A stretch of DNA of 64,000 nucleotides from the NCBI RefSeq assembly GCF_008830225.1, contig NZ_WAIE01000005.1, forward strand, positions 140,276 to 204,275, read 5' to 3'. A program made the translations under genes and the position numbers. Numbering within the stretch: the stretch's first letter is position 1; each line of letters begins with the position of its first letter. Shown here in pieces: positions 40,969 through 49,729 of this stretch. Origin of the DNA: Pseudodesulfovibrio senegalensis. GTDB taxonomy: Bacteria; Desulfobacterota; Desulfovibrionia; Desulfovibrionales; Desulfovibrionaceae. The notes beneath the pieces are model-generated. The model did not search any database. It was given only the letters and a program-made list of their open reading frames with translations, and had not been told where the DNA came from.

Positions 40969-41289
40969 TTACAGAGCTTTCTTCTCGATCATTTCCTTGA
41001 TGCTGCTCTTGGACACAGCGCCGGTGCTTTGATCCAAGACCTCTCCGTCCTTAAACAGAATCAGGGTGGGGATGGCACGGATGCCATACTTCCCGGGAGT
41101 AGCGGAACTTTCGTCCACATTCATCTTGAGAATCTTCACTTTGCCTTCGTATTCTGCGGAAAGCTCGTCAATGACAGGTCCCATGGCACGACACGGGCCA
41201 CACCAGGGTGCCCAGAAATCAATCAAGACGGGGATATCGCTATTCAAAACTTCAGCTTCAAAGTTGCTGTCAGTCACTTGCGTAGCCAT
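40969..41289 (-). CDS. trxA: thioredoxin TrxA
   Basis: 106-residue thioredoxin with active site DFWAPWCGPCRAMGP (Cys at about 32 and 35) and the cis-Pro loop AIPTLILFKDG. Reduces disulfides in cytoplasmic enzymes. AAGGAG is 7 bases before the ATG at 41289. It is transcribed from a strong promoter and is followed by its reductase gene trxB, forming a complete thioredoxin pair. Confidence 0.96.
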   Translation of the reverse strand: MATQVTDSNFEAEVLNSDIPVLIDFWAPWCGPCRAMGPVIDELSAEYEGKVKILKMNVDESSATPGKYGIRAIPTLILFKDGEVLDQSTGAVSKSSIKEMIEKKAL

Positions 41290-41394
41290 GCGCATTCTCC
41301 TTGTAGCAATAAGATTCGGCGGTTCAAACCGCCACTGCATCCGGTGTTTCGCCCAACAGGACGGTCCGAACGCTTACAATCAACCAAGTTACTA

Positions 41395-41423
41395 AAAATA
41401 GTGTCGCCCATTCATACTGTCAA
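41395..41423 (-). promoter_or_regulatory. strong sigma-70-type promoter of trxA-trxB
   Basis: On the minus strand TTGACA (41418-41423), 17-base spacer, TATTTT (41395-41400). A second TTGACA lies 23 bases upstream. The leader to trxA is about 100 bases. Confidence 0.7.
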
Positions 41424-41441
41424 GGCGAACACCTGCATTTG

Positions 41442-42530
41442 TCAACCGGCTTTTCGAGTATGCCAGTCCATAGGCACTACCCGTCCTCTCGGCACGGCCT
41501 CGAGATTCAGATCATGCTGCAACCCCAATTCGGCCATAAGCCAACCAGAGTAGGCTATCATGGAGGCGTTATCCGTGCAAAGGGCTGGACCGGGCAAAAC
41601 CAAATCGAGTCCATATCGCTGCGCCAAATCGGCCATGGTTTCACGGATCATGGTGTTTGCTGCGACTCCCCCTGCAACCACCAGGCCCTTCATGTGACCC
41701 GTTTTTTTCAATGCCCGCTCCACTTTGATGCGCAACGTATCCGCAACACTCCAGTTGAAGGAAGCGCAAATCCGCGCAACATGCTCACGGGCATCCGGTA
41801 AAAGCGCGCCCAAAGCCGATGCTCCATCAACATCGTCCATGCGGGGCAACACGACCTCGGGATGTTTCTGCACGTGGACCGCTACGGCCGTCTTCAACCC
41901 GCTGAAACTGAAATCAAGGCTGGGATTGTCGATGAACGCTCGTGGAAAAAGTTTTCTGTCCGGTTCGGTCTCTTGGGCCAATTCATCCACGTGCTTTCCC
42001 CCGGGATATGGGAAATTCAATGTCTTGGCGACCTTATCAAAGGCTTCACCTGCCGCGTCATCCAGAGTCTTGCCCAACAGCTCGAACTCCACGGGCGAAT
42101 CGATGCGATAGGTATGTGTATGCCCTCCTGAAACGAGCAACCCCAAGGCCGGAAACGGCAGAGAACGCTCCAAGCCAGGGGCAAGCAGGTGTGCCCAGAG
42201 ATGATTGACCCCGACGAGACGGGCATTGCAGGACAAGCTCAACGCCTTGGCAAAACTCACGCCGATGAGCAGTGCTCCAAGCAACCCCGGGCCACGGGCA
42301 ACAGCCACGGCATCAATATCTTCAGGCGCATGGCCGCTCTCTTCCATAAGCTCGCGAAACAGGGTGGGCAGCACGCGCAAATGCTCACGGGAGGCTATCT
42401 CAGGAACCACGCCGCCAAAGACTGCGTGCACATCAATTTGCGTGGCTAGCTTCTGCCCCACAAGGCGACCGTCACGAACAAGAGCGACGGCTGTTTCATC
42501 GCAGGAAGTTTCAATACCAAGACACAGCAT
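41442..42530 (-). CDS. tsaD: tRNA N6-adenosine threonylcarbamoyltransferase TsaD
   Basis: Transfers threonylcarbamoyl to A37 of ANN-decoding tRNAs. 362 residues: LGIETSCDETAVALV at the N-terminus, GVVPEIASREHL, the metal-binding HLWAH (about residues 111-115), and VSGGHTHTYRI. Its ATG overlaps the fbp stop by one base (TGATG), so the two are coupled. Confidence 0.95.
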   Translation of the reverse strand: MLCLGIETSCDETAVALVRDGRLVGQKLATQIDVHAVFGGVVPEIASREHLRVLPTLFRELMEESGHAPEDIDAVAVARGPGLLGALLIGVSFAKALSLSCNARLVGVNHLWAHLLAPGLERSLPFPALGLLVSGGHTHTYRIDSPVEFELLGKTLDDAAGEAFDKVAKTLNFPYPGGKHVDELAQETEPDRKLFPRAFIDNPSLDFSFSGLKTAVAVHVQKHPEVVLPRMDDVDGASALGALLPDAREHVARICASFNWSVADTLRIKVERALKKTGHMKGLVVAGGVAANTMIRETMADLAQRYGLDLVLPGPALCTDNASMIAYSGWLMAELGLQHDLNLEAVPRGRVVPMDWHTRKAG

Positions 42531-43555
42531 CAGAGACCGGGCGAATTATATTTTGCATAGATCTGCTGCACCTTTTTCACGTCATCACGTGAACCGATGA
42601 ACAGGGGAACGCGCTGATGCAGATGATCGGGATCTATCTCCAAAATGCGTTTATGGCCGTCGATGGCCATGCCGCCGGCCTGCTCCACGAGCATGGCCAT
42701 AGGGTTGGCCTCGCACAAAAGACGCAGTTTGCCAGCTGGTTTTTTGGGGTCCCGCAGGTCTGCCGGATACAGGAAAATTCCGCCATACAAAAGGTTGCGA
42801 TGAAAATCAGCGACCAGCGACCCGATGTAACGGGCGCTGTACGGCTTTTTATGATTATTCTCCGACGACTTGAAATAATTGACCACTTCCCGCGTGGGCT
42901 CATCCCAATACTGGGAGTAGCCCTCGTTGACGGAGTATATTTTGCCCTGCTCGGGAATGCGGATATTGGGATGAGACAAAAGGAATTCTCCCACCCCCGG
43001 GTCCAGCGTAAAGCCGTGGACACCGGTTCCCGTGGTAAACACGAGCATGGTGGACGAACCGTACAGGATGTATCCGGCAGCCACCTGCTCAACGCCCGGC
43101 TGGAGAACGTCCGAAGTCATGAGTGGTTCCGACGACGGGCTCACCCGGCGATAAATGGAAAAAATGGTTCCGATGTTGACGTTCACGTCAATGTTGGAAG
43201 ACCCGTCCAAAGGATCAAAAATGATAATGTAGCCGCCCTGGGGCAGGCCGTGAGGAATTTCGATGATATCGGCATTTTCTTCGGAGGCCATGGCACAGAG
43301 GACACCGGACCGGGCCAAACGATGGATGAGAATCCGGTTGGCGTACTCGTCCAGTTTTTTGACCTCTTCGCCCTGCACGTTGGTGTCTCCGGTAAAACCA
43401 AGAACGTCAACAAGGCCGGCCTTGTTGACCTGACGTGAAATGATTTTCGCGGAAAGGACGATTTCATTGAACAACCGGGTGAATTGACCGGTGGCCTTTG
43501 GCACCATGTTCTGGTGCAGGATGATGTGTTCGGTAACCGTAACTTGTTGTGGCAA
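42530..43555 (-). CDS. fbp: class I fructose-1,6-bisphosphatase
   Basis: Gluconeogenic enzyme removing phosphate 1 of fructose-1,6-bisphosphate. 341 residues with [13 protein letters not shown] (about residues 112-124), SEENADI, the catalytic-side GYILYGSST and [17 protein letters not shown]. The TTG at 43555 is chosen because AAGGAG stands 6 bases upstream; an earlier TTG at 43573 would put this ribosome site inside the gene. Directly followed by tsaD. Confidence 0.93.
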   Translation of the reverse strand: MPQQVTVTEHIILHQNMVPKATGQFTRLFNEIVLSAKIISRQVNKAGLVDVLGFTGDTNVQGEEVKKLDEYANRILIHRLARSGVLCAMASEENADIIEIPHGLPQGGYIIIFDPLDGSSNIDVNVNIGTIFSIYRRVSPSSEPLMTSDVLQPGVEQVAAGYILYGSSTMLVFTTGTGVHGFTLDPGVGEFLLSHPNIRIPEQGKIYSVNEGYSQYWDEPTREVVNYFKSSENNHKKPYSARYIGSLVADFHRNLLYGGIFLYPADLRDPKKPAGKLRLLCEANPMAMLVEQAGGMAIDGHKRILEIDPDHLHQRVPLFIGSRDDVKKVQQIYAKYNSPGL

Positions 43556-43596
43556 CGCCTTCTCCTTGGGCAATCACGCCGTGCTCACGACGCAAG

Positions 43597-43612
43597 GGAA
43601 CCATACGGTTCC
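43597..43612 (-). other. small hairpin after the 43615 lipoprotein gene
   Basis: GGAACC and GGTTCC around a 4-base loop, just after the lipoprotein stop codon and before fbp. The T-run is short, so it is at most a weak terminator. Confidence 0.35.
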
Positions 43613-43614
43613 TG

Positions 43615-44379
43615 CTAGTAATCGGGGTCAACGCTCTTGGTGGCGTATACGTATTCGTCTTCGCCGATAAACCGTGCAAGCCAAGTATAGTAGGTATCGC
43701 CCACCTTGACCTGTCCAGTGACGTCGTCTTCCAGCAATTCTTCCCACGGCTGGTCAAGAATTCCGGCCTCATCCACCTCAGCACCAGAGTTCCATACGCC
43801 GCCGCCAGGATGAATTATGATCAATTCCTCAGGGTTCGGGCTGAAGCGAATCACTGTTCGGGGGTCAAAACCGGCCACAATCAGCCCCTTGAAATCCGTA
43901 TCCTCGAAATATGGTGTTCCCACATACAGTTCGGGGCCCAGTTCCGGGTAATCCGCCACGGTTTCAAGAAAAATCTTTCGCCATTGACCGATAAAAACCA
44001 GTGGTTTGCTGAACCGTTTAAGGGGAACGGCCGGACGCTGGTCCAAAATGTTACCTTCAGCATCCGTGTAAAAAGCGCGATCCAGCCAGGGGAAACGGGC
44101 CATGAGCAGGCTGAACCACTCGTCATCAGGCACCGTATCCCGGTCGGCGATGAACCGAGTCAATTGCAGAAGGGGCGCGTCCACAGGTGTAATAAGACGA
44201 GCCAATTTCTCAAAATTGGGGTCATCAAGCCTGTACGCATCCGTATCTATCTCCGCCTCAGGGTCTACATACTCGCGAACCGGCTCCCACTGACTCTTGA
44301 TGTAGCGGCCGGTCCGGGTCCAGGTATGACACCCGGTCAGCAGAACAAGAAGCAACAGCAAAGAAAAAAACCGTGTCAT
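43615..44379 (-). CDS. lipoprotein of unknown function, Cache-like
   Basis: 254 residues with signal peptide and lipobox LTGC (Cys17). The body has features of a PDC/Cache fold (AFYTDAEGNILDQRP, GLIVAGFDPRTVIRF) but no clear family match. It is predicted to be anchored in a membrane facing the periplasm. It follows the TPR gene on the same strand and precedes fbp. Confidence 0.65.
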   Translation of the reverse strand: MTRFFSLLLLLVLLTGCHTWTRTGRYIKSQWEPVREYVDPEAEIDTDAYRLDDPNFEKLARLITPVDAPLLQLTRFIADRDTVPDDEWFSLLMARFPWLDRAFYTDAEGNILDQRPAVPLKRFSKPLVFIGQWRKIFLETVADYPELGPELYVGTPYFEDTDFKGLIVAGFDPRTVIRFSPNPEELIIIHPGGGVWNSGAEVDEAGILDQPWEELLEDDVTGQVKVGDTYYTWLARFIGEDEYVYATKSVDPDY

Positions 44380-44441
44380 GTACTATCAAATCCTATATCA
44401 GCCGCAAAAAACGCGACTGTGAGTTATCATAAAAACGGATG

Positions 44442-45251
44442 TCAGGACCGGACCCGGGCCTCAAAACGGGCAGCCAACGTTTCCAGCGTTCCGATAAGCC
44501 GGTTCTTGGCATGAACCCCGAACGGGTCTTCCGATTCGGAAGATTCAGGGGCTTCTGTCGCATGACCACGCAATTCGTCGAGCCGTCCCTGCAAAATGGG
44601 ATGTTCCTCGACCGGACGACTTTTCAACAATTCTTCATATATGGCAATTGCACCTGACACATCTCCCTGCGAGGCAAGAAGATCGGCCATCGTGCGTGTT
44701 CGCAGGTTTCCGGATTTGCCATCCACAGCTCCGGCAGAATCTGCGCCCTGCTCATTTTCCTGACCAAAGGCATCCCGGGCCAACACGCGCAGCGGAGCCG
44801 GTCGGGACGCGGCCTTGCTCGGAGCCGGAAGCGGTTCTCCCACAAGCCTATCCGAAAGCGAGGACATGCCCTCAAAGACGACATCGGTCCAGCCGATCTC
44901 CTCGCCGGAGAGATTGGAGGCTACCAGCATCAAAAAAACGGCTACGTCACGCCTGTCTTCAGGCAGGCTCTTGGCCCACGCCCGCCAGAAGGCAGGATAT
45001 GAGGAAAGCGGCGCGACAACGCGTTCAAGATGATCATGGACTTCATTCTCCCGTCCGAGGTCCGACAGGACCTGCACCAGAAGCATTCTCGCCTCGAGAA
45101 AGTCGGGATGTCTGTCCAGCCCCTGCACAAGCGTGACAACGGCGTCTTCCAAATGCCCGGTGTCCACAAACAATTGAGCCAGCGGGAAGAAAACCTTCGA
45201 GCCGGGTTCAAGGGACAAGACCTCCTGATACCACTCAATTTTCTTGTCCAT
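44442..45251 (-). CDS. tetratricopeptide-repeat protein
   Basis: 269 residues, soluble, with TPR-type helical pairs: EVLSLEPGSKVFFPLAQLFV, LEDAVVTLVQGLDRHPDFLE and, after a Pro/Ala-rich linker, TMADLLASQGDVSGAIAIYE. TPR proteins act as protein-binding scaffolds; the partner is unknown. The ATG at 45251 is chosen for GGAG 9 bases upstream; it overlaps the FtsB-like gene by 17 bases. Confidence 0.75.
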   Translation of the reverse strand: MDKKIEWYQEVLSLEPGSKVFFPLAQLFVDTGHLEDAVVTLVQGLDRHPDFLEARMLLVQVLSDLGRENEVHDHLERVVAPLSSYPAFWRAWAKSLPEDRRDVAVFLMLVASNLSGEEIGWTDVVFEGMSSLSDRLVGEPLPAPSKAASRPAPLRVLARDAFGQENEQGADSAGAVDGKSGNLRTRTMADLLASQGDVSGAIAIYEELLKSRPVEEHPILQGRLDELRGHATEAPESSESEDPFGVHAKNRLIGTLETLAARFEARVRS

Positions 45252-45558
45252 CCACTTCATCTCCAATGCTTGCGTCACCGTTTTCCGGGAAAAGATAAAG
45301 AATCTCGTCTTTTTTTACGAAATTCATCCGGTCGCGAATGATTTTTTCCTGATAGGCCCTGTCGCTTTTCAGTCGAATGATCTCCTTGCTCAAGTCAAGG
45401 CTTCTGGCGTCCAGGTCTTCGATCTGCCGTTGCAGAACCTCATGACGATCCTTAAGTTCCAGATAAGCGAACAACCCCTGTCCGCTCCAGATCAACCGAC
45501 AAAACAAAAAAAGATTGATAAGGATCAGCAAAGCCAACAGAACGCGCTTTCCTATCAT
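45235..45558 (-). CDS. FtsB/DivIC-family septum formation initiator
   Basis: 107 residues: one N-terminal membrane helix (VLLALLILINLFLFCRLIW, about 6-24), then a coiled coil (residues about 32-75, RHEVLQRQIEDLDARSLDLS) and the family's terminal stretch EKIIRDRMNFVKKDEILYLF. FtsB-type proteins bridge FtsL and FtsQ in the divisome. The start at 45558 follows GAGAGG; a GTG at 45570 overlapping the upstream stop is possible. Confidence 0.82.
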   Translation of the reverse strand: MIGKRVLLALLILINLFLFCRLIWSGQGLFAYLELKDRHEVLQRQIEDLDARSLDLSKEIIRLKSDRAYQEKIIRDRMNFVKKDEILYLFPENGDASIGDEVDGQEN

Positions 45559-45566
45559 CGGACCTC

Positions 45567-45845
45567 TCACTGCAGTCGCCGGCCCGGGCCGTCTTCACCA
45601 TCGCCGCCAGCCAAAGGCCCCTTCAATTCTTCAAGGAAATTGGCTGTGGCCTGCTCAATACGGCACACGTCCTCTTCGCTCACTTCCACCTTATCCAATT
45701 TTTCAAGAAACGACTTCAGCACCGCAAATTCGTCAAGCAAAGAACTGCCCAGCTCAAGCTTCTCAAGCTCGGGCTCAAGTTCCAGTATGGTCTGGAGGCA
45801 GTTCGCAATGCGAACCATATGGCTAGCGGCGCCGCTTTGGGTCAT
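45567..45845 (-). CDS. small acidic helical protein of unknown function
   Basis: 92 residues, rich in Glu and Leu, probably helical, ending in a Gly/Asp tail. No family recognised. GGAG is 6 bases upstream. It lies between pgsA and the FtsB-like gene in the same operon. Confidence 0.65.
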   Translation of the reverse strand: MTQSGAASHMVRIANCLQTILELEPELEKLELGSSLLDEFAVLKSFLEKLDKVEVSEEDVCRIEQATANFLEELKGPLAGGDGEDGPGRRLQ

Positions 45846-45861
45846 GACTCACTCCGTCGCT

Positions 45862-46446
45862 TCAACATTCCTCATTCATTAACCAATTTTTGTAGAAATT
45901 GTACAGATAATTTCCCCCGGAGAAAACCGTGAGCAACAGGGCCACGTACAAAAGCACCTGTCCCACCAGCGCCATGCTGATACCAAACAGCGGATAATGC
46001 CACAGCAGGGGAGCAAGGCAAAGACTCTGCACAATGGTCTTGAGCTTGCCGAAACGATCTGCGGCAATGACGTCGCCCTTTTCCGCGGCAATGGCACGCA
46101 TTCCGGTAACCACGATCTCACGGGCCACAATGATGATGACCACCCACGCGGGAACGCGCCACTCCGCGCCCATACGAACCAACATGATCAGTACGGAACA
46201 GATGAGCAGCTTGTCCGCAAGCGGATCGAGGAATTTCCCCAGATTGGTAATGAGATTCTGCTGCCGGGCGATCATGCCGTCGAACATATCCGTGGCCGAA
46301 GCCAGCATGAAAACGATGGCGGCCAGATAGGAGCCAAAACGCCAGTGCAGAAACAGTTCAAGGTACAACAGCCCCACGATGATGGGAGCAGCAAATATGC
46401 GCGTTAACGTCAACGTATTGGGTAAATTCAATATTTCCCGTTTCAT
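45862..46446 (-). CDS. pgsA: CDP-diacylglycerol--glycerol-3-phosphate 3-phosphatidyltransferase PgsA
   Basis: Commits CDP-diacylglycerol to phosphatidylglycerol. 194 residues with LNLPNTLTLTRIFAAPIIV at the N-terminus, the CDP-alcohol signature DMFDGMIARQ then LGKFLDPLADKLL (about residues 53-78), and VAREIVVTGMRAIAA, which is characteristic of PgsA. Six or so membrane helices. It follows mrp. Confidence 0.92.
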   Translation of the reverse strand: MKREILNLPNTLTLTRIFAAPIIVGLLYLELFLHWRFGSYLAAIVFMLASATDMFDGMIARQQNLITNLGKFLDPLADKLLICSVLIMLVRMGAEWRVPAWVVIIIVAREIVVTGMRAIAAEKGDVIAADRFGKLKTIVQSLCLAPLLWHYPLFGISMALVGQVLLYVALLLTVFSGGNYLYNFYKNWLMNEEC

Positions 46447-46452
46447 AATAAC

Positions 46453-47343
46453 CTAGCCGTGCGTTGTGGCCGCCGCCTCGAGACTGCTGTGCGCAGCTTC
46501 GGCAACCTTGTCGCTCAATTTGAGAAACGCATCCTTTGCAAAGGACTCTTCATCGAGAAGCACCACGGGTGTTCCCATGTCGCCGGCAATGACCGTGGCC
46601 GGATCAAGGGGAATCTCGCCCAGAAACTCCAGACCGTACTTGTCGGCAAGATCGCGTCCACCACCCTTCTTGAAAAGATCTATGGACTTGTGACAGTGCG
46701 GGCACACAAGACCGCTCATGTTCTCCACAACGCCGAGGATGTTGGCGTTGGCGTACTGGAGGAAGTTGATGGACTTGCGCACATCGGACAGAGAGACTTC
46801 CTGCGGGGTGGTCACAACCACGCACAAGGCATCGGGAATGGTCTTCAGAACGGTCATGGGCTCATCGCCGGTGCCCGGGGGAGAATCCACAAGCAGAAAA
46901 TCCAGCTCGCCCCATTGCACGTCGGAAATGAACTGACGGATGGCCGAAGTCTTCATGGGACCGCGCCAGAGTACGGCCTGATCCGGATCCTTGAGCAACG
47001 ACTCCATGGAGAGCACCGACAGATTTTCACTGTACTGCTTGGGCATCATCAGGGAGCCGCGATCAACATCAAGGATGCCATGAATGCCGAGCAGCGTCGG
47101 CACGCTGGGGCCATGAATATCCACGTCGAGAATCCCCACCTTGAAGCCGCGCGAAGCAAGGGCTGCCGCGAGGTTCACGGTAACGGAACTCTTGCCCACG
47201 CCGCCCTTGCCGCTCATGACGAATATCTTGTGCCCGATGCCCGCAAGAGTGGACGAGATCAACTCATCCTGAATCTTGAGCTTGGCATCGGTGTGTTTAT
47301 CGCTACCGCCCCCGCTGGAGCAGGAGGAACAATTGGAACTCAC
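46453..47343 (-). CDS. mrp: Mrp/NBP35-family iron-sulfur carrier ATPase
   Basis: 296-residue P-loop ATPase thought to carry Fe-S clusters to apoproteins. N-terminal Cys pair NCSSCSS, deviant Walker A VMSGKGGVGKSSVTVNLA (about 42-59), DVDIHGPS, LVDSPPGTGDE (about 152-162), and the cluster-binding CPHC (about 216-219). The start is GTG with AAGGTG 5 bases upstream. It sits between DUF368 and pgsA. Confidence 0.93.
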   Translation of the reverse strand: MSSNCSSCSSGGGSDKHTDAKLKIQDELISSTLAGIGHKIFVMSGKGGVGKSSVTVNLAAALASRGFKVGILDVDIHGPSVPTLLGIHGILDVDRGSLMMPKQYSENLSVLSMESLLKDPDQAVLWRGPMKTSAIRQFISDVQWGELDFLLVDSPPGTGDEPMTVLKTIPDALCVVVTTPQEVSLSDVRKSINFLQYANANILGVVENMSGLVCPHCHKSIDLFKKGGGRDLADKYGLEFLGEIPLDPATVIAGDMGTPVVLLDEESFAKDAFLKLSDKVAEAAHSSLEAAATTHG

Positions 47344-47389
47344 GGTATCACCTTCATGTCCTTTAGACGTTAGTTGGCATGCGACAGTT

Positions 47390-48355
47390 TCACGAATGAC
47401 GTGAAACGCGATCCAAAAAAAAGACGACAGCGGCTCCGAAGGCCATCAAGGCCAGCGCTGCCCACAAATCTCCGTTCAGGTCGGGAAGCACATTCTGCGC
47501 ACGCAGTACGTGCTCCTTGCCCCTGACCATGACGGACTCGAGAACTTCTTTCCATGGCCACACTTTTCGCATGGCGCCAAGCATGAGCCCGGTCAGCACG
47601 CTGACCGTCGCACCATGCCAACGGCTCAGAAGATAATGCAGCAGCCGGGAAAAGACAACAATGCCTATGCAGGCCCCACCAAGAAATACGAGAATGACTT
47701 CAAGGTTGCTCCACACAAAGGGATTCTTGAGCGCAGCCGTTACAAATTCATACTTGCCGAGCATGAGCAGTATGAATGCACCGCTTATGCCGGGCAGAAT
47801 CATGGCACATATGGCTATGGCCCCGCAGAGAAACAGGAACCACAATGTTTCCGGGGTATGTACGGGAATCATGCCCACCAGCGAAAACCCGGCGGCAAGC
47901 CCGACAAGACAAAATGCGGCATTGGCTGCGGTAAAACGCTCAACCTTGCGACCGACCACAATGGAGGAAGCGGCTATCAGGCCGAAAAAGAGAGACCACA
48001 CGGGAACGGGATATGCGGTCATGAGATGATTCATGACCCGGGCCATGCTTACGATGGCAACCCCGATTCCCATGAGCAAAAAAAATAAAAAACGGCAATG
48101 AACGTGCTCAATGAAACCGGCAATGTCCAATCCGATCAATTTGCGGCCCCCGTTCATATCGACGGAACGGATCGCGTCAACCAACTGGTCATAGATTCCG
48201 GTTATGAAGGCAATGGTACCGCCTGAAACACCGGGGATGATGTCGGCAACACCCATGCCAAACCCTTTCAGGGAAAGTCTTGCTGCACTTGCGGCATCTT
48301 TCGGGCCGGGACTTTGCGCCCAGGCGCTTCGTATGGACAACGTGGAACGCGGCAA
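47390..48355 (-). CDS. DUF368 membrane protein
   Basis: 321 residues, DUF368 family, about eight membrane helices. Signature near the N-terminus: GMGVADIIPGVSGGTIAFITGIYDQLV (about residues 33-59), repeated in weaker form as ILPGISGAFILLMLGKYE. Related proteins are implicated in undecaprenyl phosphate recycling (established for some DUF368 members). The TTG at 48355 has GGAG 6 bases upstream and lies one base after the pcm stop; an ATG 33 bases earlier lies inside pcm. Confidence 0.85.
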   Translation of the reverse strand: MPRSTLSIRSAWAQSPGPKDAASAARLSLKGFGMGVADIIPGVSGGTIAFITGIYDQLVDAIRSVDMNGGRKLIGLDIAGFIEHVHCRFLFFLLMGIGVAIVSMARVMNHLMTAYPVPVWSLFFGLIAASSIVVGRKVERFTAANAAFCLVGLAAGFSLVGMIPVHTPETLWFLFLCGAIAICAMILPGISGAFILLMLGKYEFVTAALKNPFVWSNLEVILVFLGGACIGIVVFSRLLHYLLSRWHGATVSVLTGLMLGAMRKVWPWKEVLESVMVRGKEHVLRAQNVLPDLNGDLWAALALMAFGAAVVFFLDRVSRHS

Positions 48356-48356
48356 T

Positions 48357-49019
48357 CTATTCTCCAGTACGTGCGTTTTCCCAGCCATGGGTGCCGACCA
48401 GATCGACGAACGTCACTCCCCCCATATCCGACTCCGAAACCACACCGCCCTGCTTTGTAACCACGACCAGCCTCTGGGAACGACGCGTCCCACCCACGGG
48501 GATGATCAACCGCCCATCATCGGACAACTGGTCCACCAGAGGTCCGGGGACTTCCGGCCCTCCGGCCGTAACGATAATCCGGTCAAACGGAGCCTCGTCC
48601 TTCCATCCCATGGTTCCATCGTCCAACTTGAGCTTGACACTGAACATGCGCATATCCACAAAGCGCTTGCGTGCAGCAAAAAACAGCTTGCGAATGCGCT
48701 CCACCGTATAGACCTCGGCTCCCATTTCAGCCAGAACCGCGGCCTGATACCCGGAGCCGGTGCCGATTTCGAGCACCTTCATTCCGGGCTGCAGCTCCAG
48801 AGCCTCGGACATAAGGGCAACAACGTAGGGCTGCGAAATGGTCTGCCCCTCGCCTATGGGCAGTGGAGCATCCGTATATGCCTTGGCCGCAAGAGCGTCC
48901 TGCACAAAGAGGTGCCGCGGCAATATGCGCATGGCGTTCAGGACGCGTTCGTCCCGAATCCCTCTCCGCTCCAGCTGTTCCCGAACCATTTTATCCCGCA
49001 ATCGCTTGGGATCGACCAT
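48357..49019 (-). CDS. pcm: protein-L-isoaspartate O-methyltransferase
   Basis: Repairs isoaspartyl residues in aged proteins using SAM. 220 residues: RHLFV, the substrate motif [15 protein letters not shown] (about 57-71), SAM motif [17 protein letters not shown] (about 82-98), and [11 protein letters not shown]. The ATG at 49019 has GGGAG 5 bases upstream. First gene of a long minus operon. Confidence 0.94.
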   Translation of the reverse strand: MVDPKRLRDKMVREQLERRGIRDERVLNAMRILPRHLFVQDALAAKAYTDAPLPIGEGQTISQPYVVALMSEALELQPGMKVLEIGTGSGYQAAVLAEMGAEVYTVERIRKLFFAARKRFVDMRMFSVKLKLDDGTMGWKDEAPFDRIIVTAGGPEVPGPLVDQLSDDGRLIIPVGGTRRSQRLVVVTKQGGVVSESDMGGVTFVDLVGTHGWENARTGE

Positions 49020-49114
49020 CAAAACTCCCTACCCTGCAATATGTTTGCAGATGCAGACCAGAAAAACGTCGCCAAGTCAACCGAATCGCACGGTCCGCCA
49101 ATACCGGGTCGTTC

Positions 49115-49144
49115 TTGACATGCCGATACGATTGTCCAATTATA
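49115..49144 (+). promoter_or_regulatory. promoter of the CBS-domain gene
   Basis: TTGACA (49115-49120) and ATTATA (49139-49144), spacer 18 bases, about 30 bases before the start codon. Confidence 0.5.
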
Positions 49145-49175
49145 TATCATCGGAAATCATTTGAGGAGAAAGCCC

Positions 49176-49607
49176 ATGTTCAAGGTCAAGGATTGGATGT
49201 CCACCCCGGTACAATCGCTCAAAGAAAACGACTCCCTATTTGACGCCCGCGAACTCATGGACCGTTACAGAATTCGCCATGTACCCATTGTGGACATGCA
49301 GGGAAACTACGTGGGCCTGACCTCCCACCGAGACATGCTTTCGGCAACCATATCCCAACTCGCGGATCTGGATCAGGAAACCCAGCGGGAAATTGATGCC
49401 GGAATCCCTTTGCGGGAAATAATGTCCACCCAGACAGCAACGCTGGCGCCGGACGATTCCATCCGCGAAGCTGCCGAGACCCTGCTGAACAACAAGTTCG
49501 GCTGCATGCCGGTCCTGGAAGGCAGCGAACTTGTGGGAATTCTGACAGAGGCGGACTTCCTCAAATTGACCATCAATCTCATGGAAGCCCTGAACGAAAA
49601 CGACTGA
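49176..49607 (+). CDS. CBS-domain pair protein
   Basis: 143 residues consisting of two CBS domains (about 1-58 and 75-135), each starting with a VKDWMSTPVQSL or LREIMSTQTATL stretch. CBS pairs bind adenosine nucleotides (AMP, ATP, SAM) and act as energy or metabolite sensors. No enzyme is fused. GAGGAG is 7 bases before the ATG at 49176. It has its own promoter and is divergent from pcm. Confidence 0.88.
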   Translation: MFKVKDWMSTPVQSLKENDSLFDARELMDRYRIRHVPIVDMQGNYVGLTSHRDMLSATISQLADLDQETQREIDAGIPLREIMSTQTATLAPDDSIREAAETLLNNKFGCMPVLEGSELVGILTEADFLKLTINLMEALNEND

Positions 49608-49628
49608 ACAGCTTTCCTCCCACCTTCA

Positions 49629-49652
49629 AAGCGCTCCCGTTCGGGCGCGCTT
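49629..49652 (+). other. hairpin after the CBS gene
   Basis: AAGCGC-CCCG-TT-CGGG-GCGCTT stem with one internal mismatch. No T-run follows, so it is not a classical terminator; it may still mark the end of the CBS transcript. Confidence 0.4.
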
Positions 49653-49658
49653 CCGTCC

Positions 49659-49687
49659 TTGTGCATCATTCCATATCAGTGTAGAAA
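49659..49687 (+). promoter_or_regulatory. possible promoter of the M23 peptidase gene
   Basis: TTGTGC (49659-49664), 17-base spacer, TAGAAA (49682-49687), about 35 bases before the ATG. Confidence 0.4.
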
Positions 49688-49729
49688 TTCTCTAGACAAA
49701 TCAACACGACCAACAAGGAATGCCTGCGC